A stretch of DNA of 8,258 nucleotides from Pseudomonadota bacterium (GCA_015222915.1 JADFWE010000322.1:1-8258); one strand, 5' to 3'. Positions 1 through 6,043 are shown, counted from the stretch's first letter. Translations and numbers: made by a program. The notes: a model not told the origin generated them from the sequence alone.

Positions 1-123
1 AACAATAATAATGGTTATTATAATCGTCCATATTATGGCCCAGGTCCTGGTTATGGCCCGGGTCCTGGTTATTATGGTCCAGCACCAGCTCCTGCACAGG
101 CTCCAGCGCCAGCAGCAAAATAG
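1..123 (+). CDS. C-terminal end of a Gly/Pro/Tyr/Asn-rich low-complexity protein (partial)
   Basis: Reading from base 1, frame 1 gives 40 residues and a TAG stop. They begin with four Asn, continue as a GYY/PYYGPGPGYGPGPGYY repeat-like stretch, and end in an Ala/Pro-rich tail (APAPAQAPAPAAK). The 5' part lies outside the window, so neither the N-terminus nor any signal peptide can be seen. This frame is preferred over the overlapping ATG frame at base 11 because it stops 19 bases before a strong terminator, whereas the other frame runs through that terminator. The composition resembles the envelope proteins of sulfur globules (Sgp family) in sulfur-oxidising gammaproteobacteria, and also many unrelated surface or periplasmic low-complexity proteins. 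The sulfur-globule reading is an inference from composition only; no catalytic domain is visible. Confidence 0.65.
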   Translation, partial: NNNNGYYNRPYYGPGPGYGPGPGYYGPAPAPAQAPAPAAK

Positions 124-142
124 ACTTACTGCATTGTCTATC

Positions 143-184
143 GATCAAAAAAGCAGGTTGATTATTCAACCTGCTTTTTTGATC
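143..184 (+). terminator. Rho-independent terminator, perfect 19-bp stem
   Basis: Bases 143-161 and 166-184 are exact reverse complements around a TTAT loop. The stem core is AGCAGGTTGA/TCAACCTGCT, flanked by A6 on the left and T6 on the right, with GATC at both outer ends. The A/T tracts make it able to work on either strand. It lies 20 bases after the stop of the Gly/Pro/Tyr-rich gene and should end that transcript. Confidence 0.9.
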
Positions 185-235
185 AGGTGTTTAGATTGAA
201 GTGATTTCACTATTAAGTAGCAATAGGGCTCTAAT

Positions 236-526
236 ATGAAGAGAGTTACAGATATCGATTTAAAACAGAGACATATAGGCATTATGCAATCGTTGTTTCA
301 GGAGTTTGAACTACATCGGCTGCCAAGATTGTTACGACTAAAAGATAAGGTTGATAGCGGTGAAGCCGTAAATGATGTTGATTTTGATTTTCTATGTAAG
401 GAAATCAAAGATGCCTGCATGACAAAACATCTGACGATAAATTATCCGGAGTTAGAAGAGTTCTGTTTGCACCTGGGGCATCTGTATAAAGAGCTCTGTG
501 ATAAAGCAGTGGAAAATGAGAAATAA
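236..526 (+). CDS. Small conserved-type hypothetical protein, 96 aa, four cysteines
   Basis: I cannot assign a function. The protein is predicted soluble and mostly helical, with no signal peptide or membrane segment. Its central part (about residues 26-60, HRLPRLLRLKDKVDSGE followed by a VDFDFL segment) recalls, from memory, short uncharacterised gammaproteobacterial proteins carrying an LPRLL.(I/L)KEKVD.GE motif. Cysteines are at residues 54, 61, 77 and 88, with His27, His65, His79 and His82 near some of them. Metal or redox binding is therefore possible, but the spacing fits no motif I know. The ATG is preceded by AGGG (224-227) at 8 bases, a moderate ribosome site. The gene sits alone between the upstream terminator and a convergent response-regulator gene. 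Codon use and length make it a credible gene. Confidence 0.75.
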   Translation: MKRVTDIDLKQRHIGIMQSLFQEFELHRLPRLLRLKDKVDSGEAVNDVDFDFLCKEIKDACMTKHLTINYPELEEFCLHLGHLYKELCDKAVENEK

Positions 527-542
527 TTAATTACAGCAAGTT

Positions 543-575
543 AATTGCACCAGTCGTACATGCAATTCTTTTAGT
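543..575 (+). terminator. Candidate weak terminator between convergent genes
   Basis: AATTGCA (543-549) pairs perfectly with TGCAATT (561-567) around an 11-base loop and is followed by a T-rich stretch (569-580). It lies after the 96-aa gene and just before the stop of the convergent response regulator. The stem is short and A/T-rich, so the call is tentative. Confidence 0.35.
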
Positions 576-1217
576 TTATTGTCCTTGTTCCAGAACCCAG
601 CGTATAGCACGATGTGTAAGTTTATGCGCAGATGTCAGACCCAGTTTCTTTTTAATGTGAGCCTGATGTGTCTCTATAGTCTTAATGCTTAAGTTTAGCT
701 GCTTGGCCATCTTGCCTGGTGCAATACCCTGGCCGATCATCTCAAATACTTGCAGTTCCCGGTTCGATAATGACTTGATACCATGTTTATCGTCAGAACC
801 GCTGGCCATGTTGTCCAGTATCCTTTCGGTCATGTTCTCACTCAGATAGACTTTTCCACTTAGTACCTGGCGAATAGCTGGAATAATTTTTTCCTGTGCT
901 TCCTGCTTGTTGATGTAGCCGCGTGCACCGGCGGCAAGTACCCGTTCAGCGTAGAGTGATTCATCATGCATTGACGCAACAAGCATTAATATTCCGCTGT
1001 CTCGTGCCTTGATATGTTCGATCAGGTCCAGACCGCTACCGCCGGCCAGTGACAGGTCAATTATGGCGAGATCAGGTGTGACCGCATCCAGTAGTTTTAA
1101 TGCTGATGCCATATCGCCAGCCTCACCACAGACTTTCAGGTCGGTAGTGTCACCGATGAGCTGAGAGAAACCGGCACGTACCAGTGGGTGATCATCAACG
1201 ATCAGGATTTTAGCCAT
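576..1217 (-). CDS. NarL/FixJ-family response regulator (REC + LuxR-type HTH)
   Basis: A cytoplasmic DNA-binding response regulator of 213 residues, a normal family length. The receiver domain (about 1-120) has the acidic pair Asp8/Asp9, the phospho-acceptor Asp54 (in AIIDLSL), the switch Ser82 (SMHDE) and Lys104 (GYINK). After a linker, residues about 148-213 form a LuxR/GerE-type helix-turn-helix, with the LSNRELQVFEMIGQG and IKTIETHQAHIKKKLGL signatures. The partner is almost certainly the kinase encoded just upstream on the same strand, since NarX-type kinases pair with this regulator class. The ATG has an AGAGGTG ribosome site 5 bases upstream, but that site lies inside an inverted-repeat arm. 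The 175-base gap to the kinase gene is unusually long for such a pair and is almost filled by the foldback element. Regulated targets cannot be read from the window. Confidence 0.93.
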   Translation of the reverse strand: MAKILIVDDHPLVRAGFSQLIGDTTDLKVCGEAGDMASALKLLDAVTPDLAIIDLSLAGGSGLDLIEHIKARDSGILMLVASMHDESLYAERVLAAGARGYINKQEAQEKIIPAIRQVLSGKVYLSENMTERILDNMASGSDDKHGIKSLSNRELQVFEMIGQGIAPGKMAKQLNLSIKTIETHQAHIKKKLGLTSAHKLTHRAIRWVLEQGQ

Positions 1218-1219
1218 AA

Positions 1220-1251
1220 AGGCACCTCTGATTAAGTCTATTATGCTTCTG
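1220..1251. repeat. Left arm of the inverted repeat
   Basis: This arm is the reverse complement of 1377-1408 except for two positions. It contains the response regulator's ribosome site on the minus strand (AGAGGTG, 1223-1229) and ends three bases before the regulator's start codon. Confidence 0.92.
1223..1229 (-). promoter_or_regulatory. Shine-Dalgarno of the response regulator, inside a hairpin arm
   Basis: On the minus strand AGAGGTG is followed by 5 bases and then the ATG at 1217. In the kinase-regulator transcript this sequence can pair with the complementary arm that carries the kinase stop codon, which would hide the ribosome site. A ribosome finishing the kinase would melt that arm. 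Translational coupling through this structure is an inference from the pairing. Confidence 0.6.
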
Positions 1252-1376
1252 GCTTACAGGCTTGTCCGTAAGCCCCTTCGGGCGTGACCTGAAGGGCATA
1301 TCTGCTGCGTTACAAAGCTTGTTGAGAAGGCCGTTAACCTCACTTTGCGCCTTGCATCTGCACCCTTCAGATCATG

Positions 1377-1408
1377 CAGAAGCATTATAGGCTTAATCAG
1401 AGGTGCCT
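1377..1408. repeat. Right arm of the inverted repeat, overlapping the kinase 3' end
   Basis: This arm mirrors 1220-1251. Bases 1393-1407 of it encode the last residues (GTSD) and the TAA stop of the kinase gene on the minus strand, so the element supplies the end of that protein. Confidence 0.92.
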
Positions 1409-2661
1409 AAACTGCTTTCCTTAGGATTGATCGGGAATCGGCAACAGACTTTCGTGCCGCGTTCACCGGCGGGGTTGATGGTAATCTCGCCGTCAAACAG
1501 ACCGCAACGATGTCTCATTATATTTAATCCCAGGCCAGATGAATCCTCAAGGTCGAGTGGTATACCGATTCCATTATCACTTATTTCCAGCACGCCATGA
1601 TTCTGTTCTAATTTTAGTGAAACATTGATACGGCTTGCATCGGCATGTTTGACCGCATTGTTCAAGGATTCTTGCACGATTCGGTAGAGATGGGTAGCGG
1701 TTGCATCATCAAACAGCAGAACAAGGTCATCGATCTGAAGTTTTATCGGGATATTACTCTGCTGCTCGATGCTCTCTGTTATTTCTTTTAGAGAGATCAT
1801 AAATCCATCCGCATAGATCTGTATCGGCATTAAGCCACGTGCAAGTGCTCGTACCTGGGTCAGCGCTTCATGCAGTCCGCTGGCAAGCTGCTCTGCCAGC
1901 TCATGCTCAGATTCGCTGGCCTTGTTTAACAGGCTTTGTGCCAGCATACTCAGCCCGGTGAGTTGTTGGCCGAGGCCATCGTGTAACTCTTCACCGATGC
2001 GCTGTTGCTCACGTGCCGGGATGGCGAGAATTTCTCGCTGCATTTCTTGCTGTGTACTGAGATCGAGTATCAGTCCAGCAAACAGGTGAGTATGTTCAAA
2101 TTGTATTTCACCTACAGAAAGATACATCGGGAATTGGCTGCCGTCTTTACGTTCTCCTAATAGTTGTTGTCCTGTACCTATGATTTTTTTGATACCGGTT
2201 TTCAGGTAGTTTTCGATATAGCTATCATGCAGTTCTCTGTGCGGTGAGGGCATCAGCTGTTTGATGTTCTTGCCCAGTAGCTCTTTTATTTCATAACCGA
2301 ACAAGCTCTCAGCGGCCGGATTTACAAACTGGATGATACCGTGAACATCGATCAGGAAGATTGCCTCATGTGCTGTTTTTGCCAGTATGTGAAAAGTTTC
2401 AGCCTGTTGTGCCCAGGGGCGGGTAATGCGGAAATACAGGATACTGGCGAGCATGACAACGAATAAAGTGGTCGCCAGGGCGATACCGCTGGCATGGACA
2501 AACGGTGTCTGGATCTCACTGATGTTAATCTCCTTAATCACGCCGGAGTCAACCAGTTCGAGCAGGCCAAAATACAGGGAGGCGATAGATATAGCGGTCA
2601 CCACCAACGTCGCGGCAACCATGATAGATATATGTAATAGATAGGTATGTAGTTTTTTCAC
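1393..2661 (-). CDS. Membrane sensor kinase: FixL-like heme-PAS fused to a NarX-type transmitter
   Basis: A 422-residue inner-membrane histidine kinase. Two membrane helices (about 9-33 and 57-77) enclose a periplasmic loop of only about 25 residues, so sensing is probably cytoplasmic. A PAS domain (about 87-205) closely follows FixL: NPAAESLFGY, LMPSPHRELHDSYIENYL, then IIGTGQ and ERKDG with FPMYLSVGE. His145 aligns with the FixL heme-ligand histidine (His200 in Bradyrhizobium). The FixL residues Arg206, Arg214 and Arg220 are Asn151, Lys159 and Gln165 here. The transmitter is HisKA_3/HATPase_c, with phospho-acceptor His227 in RIGEELHDGLGQ, an N-box at 324-340, DNGIG at 362-366 and GLGL at 376-379. 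The start is GTG with a weak ribosome site; it gives the basic N-terminus expected before the first helix. Its partner is the downstream response regulator. Heme binding is inferred from alignment by eye, and a redox or other ligand is possible. Confidence 0.9.
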   Translation of the reverse strand: MKKLHTYLLHISIMVAATLVVTAISIASLYFGLLELVDSGVIKEINISEIQTPFVHASGIALATTLFVVMLASILYFRITRPWAQQAETFHILAKTAHEAIFLIDVHGIIQFVNPAAESLFGYEIKELLGKNIKQLMPSPHRELHDSYIENYLKTGIKKIIGTGQQLLGERKDGSQFPMYLSVGEIQFEHTHLFAGLILDLSTQQEMQREILAIPAREQQRIGEELHDGLGQQLTGLSMLAQSLLNKASESEHELAEQLASGLHEALTQVRALARGLMPIQIYADGFMISLKEITESIEQQSNIPIKLQIDDLVLLFDDATATHLYRIVQESLNNAVKHADASRINVSLKLEQNHGVLEISDNGIGIPLDLEDSSGLGLNIMRHRCGLFDGEITINPAGERGTKVCCRFPINPKESSLGTSD

Positions 2662-2700
2662 AGGGGTACTCTACACAAATATTCCTTTGGTGTTAATAAT

Positions 2701-2706
2701 ATTATA
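2701..2706 (-). promoter_or_regulatory. Candidate -10 element of the kinase promoter
   Basis: On the minus strand the sequence is a perfect TATAAT, 39 bases before the GTG start. No good -35 lies 16-18 bases further upstream, which suggests an activator-dependent promoter. Confidence 0.45.
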
Positions 2707-2718
2707 TCCCTATATGAG

Positions 2719-2737
2719 TATCAGGGAATCCCCGATA
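2719..2737. promoter_or_regulatory. Palindrome in the kinase/fnr divergent region, candidate operator
   Basis: TATCAGGG (2719-2726), AAT, then CCCCGATA (2730-2737) form an inverted repeat with 7 of 8 pairs matched. It sits over the -35 position of the predicted kinase promoter, between the divergent kinase and FNR genes. It does not match the FNR consensus. The response regulator or another factor could bind it; this is inference. Confidence 0.35.
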
Positions 2738-2793
2738 GCCTCATTATCACTGACAAGGCATGCTTTCGGTCACCTAATCTGGAGGACAGTGGT

Positions 2794-3579
2794 ATGGCTA
2801 TGCAGTTACGAGAAGCGTCAGTAGATAATGTAATCATCCCGGTTGCCAAAGGAATAGGTTACGCGCAACCATCATTGGAGGTTTTGTCCTGTTGCAGTTG
2901 TAATATACGGGGTGGCTGTCTGGCCGAACAATTGACCATAGCTCATGATCACTCCTATCAGGTTGTAAAAAACAGAAAAGCTCTGTCTAAGGGAAGCCAT
3001 ATATTTCGTGGCGGTGATGACACAAAAGCTATATATGTCGTCAGCTCCGGCTCGATCAAGTCTTATATGCTTATGGAAAATGGTGAAGAGCAGGTGGTGA
3101 ATTTTTATTTGCCTGGCGATGTATTCGGGCTGGATGCCATGGGCAGTAATAGCCATATCTCTTCGACCGTGGCTCTTGAAGCGACCACTATTTGCAAAAT
3201 TCCTCTGGCTGGACTACAAGATCGTGTCTTAGGCCAGGGATTCCTCAATATTATTTCAGATAACTTGTTACGTGATCATAATCAGATGCTGATACTGGCA
3301 AGAAAAGATGCTGAAGGCCGACTCGCCAGTTTTTTGATCGATATGTCAAAACGTATGGAAAAATATGGCTGTCAGGCAGAAGATTATTCTGTAGAAGTGA
3401 TCAAATTAACCATGACACGACAGGATATCGCTAATTATTTAGGTCTGGCGATCGAAACAGTCAGTCGTGTGCTGAGGAGATTTCAGGATAGCGGTATGCT
3501 CGAAGTTACCTGTCGCAAGGTTAAGGTATTTGACTATAATTGCCTGGTCGCCATTGCCGGTGCACAGGTCATCAGCTAG
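2794..3579 (+). CDS. fnr: FNR-type [4Fe-4S] oxygen-responsive transcription regulator (Crp/Fnr family)
   Basis: A 261-residue Crp/Fnr-family regulator very close in plan to E. coli FNR. The cluster-binding set is complete: Cys33, Cys36 and Cys42 (C-X2-C-X5-C in LSCCSCNIRGGC) and Cys134 in ALEATTICKIP, matching E. coli Cys20, 23, 29 and 122. An extra Cys34 lies inside the motif. A cyclic-nucleotide-binding-like beta-barrel follows (about 62-145), then the dimer helix (about 148-192) and the HTH (LTMTRQDIANYLGL, IETVSRVLRRF). The recognition helix keeps Glu221, Ser224 and Arg225, as in FNR, so it should read TTGAT-N4-ATCAA. The ATG has a strong GGAGGA 7 bases upstream. The gene is divergent from the kinase and precedes glk. 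In FNR proteins oxygen destroys the cluster, so DNA binding occurs when oxygen is low. Confidence 0.94.
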   Translation: MAMQLREASVDNVIIPVAKGIGYAQPSLEVLSCCSCNIRGGCLAEQLTIAHDHSYQVVKNRKALSKGSHIFRGGDDTKAIYVVSSGSIKSYMLMENGEEQVVNFYLPGDVFGLDAMGSNSHISSTVALEATTICKIPLAGLQDRVLGQGFLNIISDNLLRDHNQMLILARKDAEGRLASFLIDMSKRMEKYGCQAEDYSVEVIKLTMTRQDIANYLGLAIETVSRVLRRFQDSGMLEVTCRKVKVFDYNCLVAIAGAQVIS

Positions 3580-3594
3580 ATCAGTTGTAGTAAA

Positions 3595-3608
3595 TTGACA
3601 TATATCAT
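3595..3608 (+). promoter_or_regulatory. Predicted FNR-binding site upstream of glk
   Basis: TTGAC-ATAT-ATCAT matches TTGAT-N4-ATCAA at 8 of 10 positions. Its centre is about 41 bases before the transcription start expected from the TATCAT at 3630-3635, the classic class II position for FNR activation. The first six bases are also a perfect TTGACA, but no -10 lies at 16-18 bases from it (a TATA-like hexamer is absent around 3617-3624), so reading it as a plain -35 is less likely. Confidence 0.6.
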
Positions 3609-3629
3609 ACATATCCAAACGATTAGATA

Positions 3630-3635
3630 TATCAT
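3630..3635 (+). promoter_or_regulatory. Predicted -10 element of the glk-glgC-GH57-malQ promoter
   Basis: TATCAT matches TATAAT at 5 of 6 positions and sits 21 bases downstream of the FNR-like site, as expected for a class II FNR promoter. Transcription would start near 3642, leaving a leader of about 22 bases. Confidence 0.5.
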
Positions 3636-3663
3636 CTGAAATACTATAAAAAAGGACAGTTTG

Positions 3664-4662
3664 ATGCACGTCATTGCTGCTGATGTTGGTGGAACCAAAA
3701 CCCGATTAGTATTCGCTGATTCTAACGAACCAGGTAGTGTATTACATGAGGCACGTTATCTGAGTGCTGAATTTGACGGCTTTGAACCGATGTTGCAATC
3801 CTTCATGCAGGATTGCGTTACAGCAGGTGGCAGCGTAGATACTTTAACGCTGGCTTTACCCGGTCTGGTTAGTGATACCACAGCGCGTTTGACCAATCTT
3901 CCATGGACTATCGAAAAACAGAAGCTGAAAGATGCTTTCGGGTTCAAATATGTATACTTCATGAATGATTTTCAGGCCTCTGCATTTGGCACTGGACAGC
4001 TGCTGGACAAAGATATACTCATAATAAATCCGGGCGATGTAACTGCCGATAGTTTGCAAAAAAATGATACACGTGTCGCTGTTGGCGCCGGCACCGGTCT
4101 TGGCGTAGCCTGGGCAGATGATGATATTCGGGGCGGTCAAAAGACCGTATGCTCGCATGACACCGAGGGCGGGCACATCGATTTTGCACCCACCGATGAT
4201 ACCCAGATAGAACTGTTTAAGTTTTTGCAGCAGCGTTTTGGTCATGTCTCATATGAACGAATTTTATCCGGCGATGGACTGGTATCGCTGTACCAGTTCT
4301 GTTCTGGCAAGCAAGAACAGAATATCGACGCCGAATGGGTCAATAAACAATCAGAAAAGGATGCAGCTGCGGGCAGGGCGCTATCGCTCTTTGTGCAGAT
4401 CTATGGTGCATATATAGGCAACATCGCGCTATTGTTCAAGCCCTATGGCGGCATCTTCATCACCGGCGGTATCGCTGCAAAAATATCAAAAAAAATGCAG
4501 TCAGAAGAATTTATCAATGCTTATCTGAATAAGGGACGGATGCGGGCACTTGTCGAACAGATTGCCGTCTATCTCGTCACCAATGAGCGTGTCGGCGTGC
4601 TCGGCGCCATGTCAGAAGCGATAAAGATGCAGAACAGTAAAATGCAACCAAATACAAACTAG
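3664..4662 (+). CDS. glk: Glucokinase (proteobacterial Glk family)
   Basis: Cytoplasmic ATP:glucose 6-phosphotransferase, 332 residues, close to the roughly 320 of E. coli Glk. Visible motifs are the N-terminal phosphate loop DVGGTK (7-12), LPGLV (65-69), the catalytic-base Asp102 in NDFQASAFG, the second ATP motif GAGTGLGVA (141-149), the glucose contacts Glu168 and His171 in EGGHIDFAP and Glu198 in HVSYERILSGDG, and a C-terminal GGIAAKI. ATG 3664 is chosen over the TTG three bases earlier because AGGA (3653-3656) is then 7 bases away. It is the first gene of the glk-glgC-GH57-malQ run, with only 11 bases to glgC. It would feed glucose released from alpha-glucans, or imported glucose, into glucose-6-phosphate. 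Expression probably depends on the predicted FNR site upstream. Confidence 0.94.
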   Translation: MHVIAADVGGTKTRLVFADSNEPGSVLHEARYLSAEFDGFEPMLQSFMQDCVTAGGSVDTLTLALPGLVSDTTARLTNLPWTIEKQKLKDAFGFKYVYFMNDFQASAFGTGQLLDKDILIINPGDVTADSLQKNDTRVAVGAGTGLGVAWADDDIRGGQKTVCSHDTEGGHIDFAPTDDTQIELFKFLQQRFGHVSYERILSGDGLVSLYQFCSGKQEQNIDAEWVNKQSEKDAAAGRALSLFVQIYGAYIGNIALLFKPYGGIFITGGIAAKISKKMQSEEFINAYLNKGRMRALVEQIAVYLVTNERVGVLGAMSEAIKMQNSKMQPNTN

Positions 4663-4673
4663 CAGGCTTCACC

Positions 4674-6023
4674 ATGACCAATAGTTCTAAAACACAGTCT
4701 AAAAACTACCGTTATTATACTGACGCGAACACAGGTACCGAACTGACGCGCAATACACTGGTTCTGGTACTGGCTGGTGGTTCAGGCTCAAGGTTAAAAG
4801 GTCTGACCAAATGGCGGGCTAAACCGGCGGTACCATTTGGTGGTAAATACCGCATCATCGACTTTGCATTATCCAACTGTGTTAATTCAGGCCTACGCCG
4901 CATCGGTGTGCTAACACAATATAAATCACATTCACTGATACGGCATCTACAACGGGCGTGGGGATTCATGCGTGCGGAGATCGGAGAGTTTGTCGAAATC
5001 ATTCCAGCGCAGCAACGTGTTGATAACGAATGGTATCGTGGTACAGCCGATGCTCTATACCAGAACATCGATATCATCCGCCGCCATGCACCGGAGAACG
5101 TCATCGTACTGGGTGGTGATCATATCTACACCATGGATTATTCCAAGATGCTTTATGATCATGTGTCTTCCGGTGCCGATCTAACCGTCGGTTGTATCGA
5201 GGCCTCAATCGAAGAAGCCACAGATTTTGGCGTCATGTCAGTTGATGAAGATTACCGTATTACAAAATTTACTGAGAAGCCGGAACATCCGGAAGCGATG
5301 CCCGGTAAACCAGACAAGGCGCTGGCATCGATGGGCATCTATATTTTTTCAACGGCATACCTCTATGCCAGCCTGATCGCCGATTCCGAGGAGCCGGACT
5401 CAGCACACGATTTTGGCAAAGACATCGTGCCCAAGAGCATATCGACATGCAATGCCCGCGCTTATCCGTTCTTAAATAGTGAGGGTAACTCAGCCTACTG
5501 GCGTGATGTGGGAACGCTTGATTCCTACTGGAAAGCCAACATGGAGCTGTGCGAGATCGAACCTGAACTCAACCTGTATTCACGCGACTGGCCGATCTGG
5601 ACTTACCAGACCCAGCATCCACCAGCAAAATTCATATTCGATGATGAAGGCCTGCGAGGTATGGCTGTCGATTCACTGGTCTCGGGCGGCTGCATAGTGT
5701 CCGGCGCCCGCGTCAAACGATCAGTCATTTTCTTTGCCACCGAGATCGAACGTGGTTCGGTGGTGAAGGACAGCGTGATCCTGCCCAAGGTATCGATCGG
5801 CAAAAACTGCCGTATTACACGCGCTATCATCGACAAGGCATGCACCATCGAAGACGATACGGTTATCGGCGAAGACCTGGAACTCGATCGCAAGCGGTTT
5901 CATGTAACAGAAACGGGTATAGTACTGGTAACACCGGAAATGTTGGGTCAGCATCTCTATGTTATTGATAAAGGTGCTCTGACCAAAGATGACAAGGATG
6001 AGGAGAAATTGACCGCAACCTGA
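4674..6023 (+). CDS. glgC: Glucose-1-phosphate adenylyltransferase (ADP-glucose pyrophosphorylase)
   Basis: Makes ADP-glucose and pyrophosphate from ATP and glucose-1-phosphate, the committed step of bacterial glycogen synthesis. It has 449 residues (E. coli 431). The nucleotidyltransferase domain (about 26-300) contains LAGGSGSRLKGLT (33-45), RAKPAVPFGGKYRIIDF, WYRGTADALYQN, Asp149 in GGDHIY (E. coli Asp142) and Lys202 in TEKP (E. coli Lys195, sugar phosphate). YWRDVGT follows, then a left-handed beta-helix (about 320-449) with SLVSGGCIVSG and the end signature GIVLVTPEML. The E. coli fructose-1,6-bisphosphate residues Lys39 and His46 align with Trp47 and Pro54, so allosteric control probably differs. 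The N-terminus is about 10 residues longer than usual, and the ribosome site is weak (AGG 7 bases before ATG). Spacing to glk and to the GH57 gene (20 bases) indicates one operon. Confidence 0.95.
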   Translation: MTNSSKTQSKNYRYYTDANTGTELTRNTLVLVLAGGSGSRLKGLTKWRAKPAVPFGGKYRIIDFALSNCVNSGLRRIGVLTQYKSHSLIRHLQRAWGFMRAEIGEFVEIIPAQQRVDNEWYRGTADALYQNIDIIRRHAPENVIVLGGDHIYTMDYSKMLYDHVSSGADLTVGCIEASIEEATDFGVMSVDEDYRITKFTEKPEHPEAMPGKPDKALASMGIYIFSTAYLYASLIADSEEPDSAHDFGKDIVPKSISTCNARAYPFLNSEGNSAYWRDVGTLDSYWKANMELCEIEPELNLYSRDWPIWTYQTQHPPAKFIFDDEGLRGMAVDSLVSGGCIVSGARVKRSVIFFATEIERGSVVKDSVILPKVSIGKNCRITRAIIDKACTIEDDTVIGEDLELDRKRFHVTETGIVLVTPEMLGQHLYVIDKGALTKDDKDEEKLTAT

Positions 6024-6043
6024 AATAACAACCGCTGAATACC

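Larger units (their letters stand above)
1220..1408. mobile_element. MITE-like foldback element with 32-bp terminal inverted repeats
   Basis: The 32-base arms at 1220-1251 and 1377-1408 are inverted copies with two mismatches; each outer end reads AGGCACCTCTGATTAAG or AGGCACCTCTGATTAAG-like when read inward. The 125-base interior encodes no protein and is rich in further inverted repeats: GGCTTAC/GTAAGCC (1251-1257/1268-1274), CCCTTC/GAAGGG (1274-1279/1291-1296), and CTGAAGGG (1289-1296) against CCCTTCAG (1363-1370). Small size, terminal repeats, no ORF and a position between two co-oriented operon genes fit a non-autonomous miniature transposable element. TAA lies at both edges (1217-1219 and 1408-1410) and could be a short target duplication, but the right copy overlaps the arm by one base, so this is not firm. 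The alternative is a native RNA structure. The inverted repeat is certain; mobility is inferred. Confidence 0.7.

Noticed and set aside
158..169. TTGA-TTAT-TCAA as an FNR box
   Set aside because: FNR sites have six bases between TTGA and TCAA, and this one has four. It is the apex of the terminator hairpin.
11..199. 62-aa reading frame starting at ATG 11
   Set aside because: It overlaps the Gly/Pro/Tyr-rich frame, has an implausible Val/Ile/Met then Gln/Leu-rich composition, and runs through the 143-184 terminator.
1217..1410. TAA...TAA as a proven target-site duplication of the foldback element
   Set aside because: The right copy overlaps the inverted-repeat arm by one base and the triplet is very common, so the insertion site cannot be fixed from one copy.
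1403..1600. Plus-strand ORF opposite the kinase C-terminal region
   Set aside because: It is antisense to a well-supported kinase catalytic domain and has no recognisable protein features; the same holds for the other antisense or frame-shifted ORFs within fnr, glk, glgC and GH57.
3334..3349. TTGATCGATATGTCAA as an FNR site
   Set aside because: The half-site spacing is wrong and it lies deep inside the fnr coding sequence.
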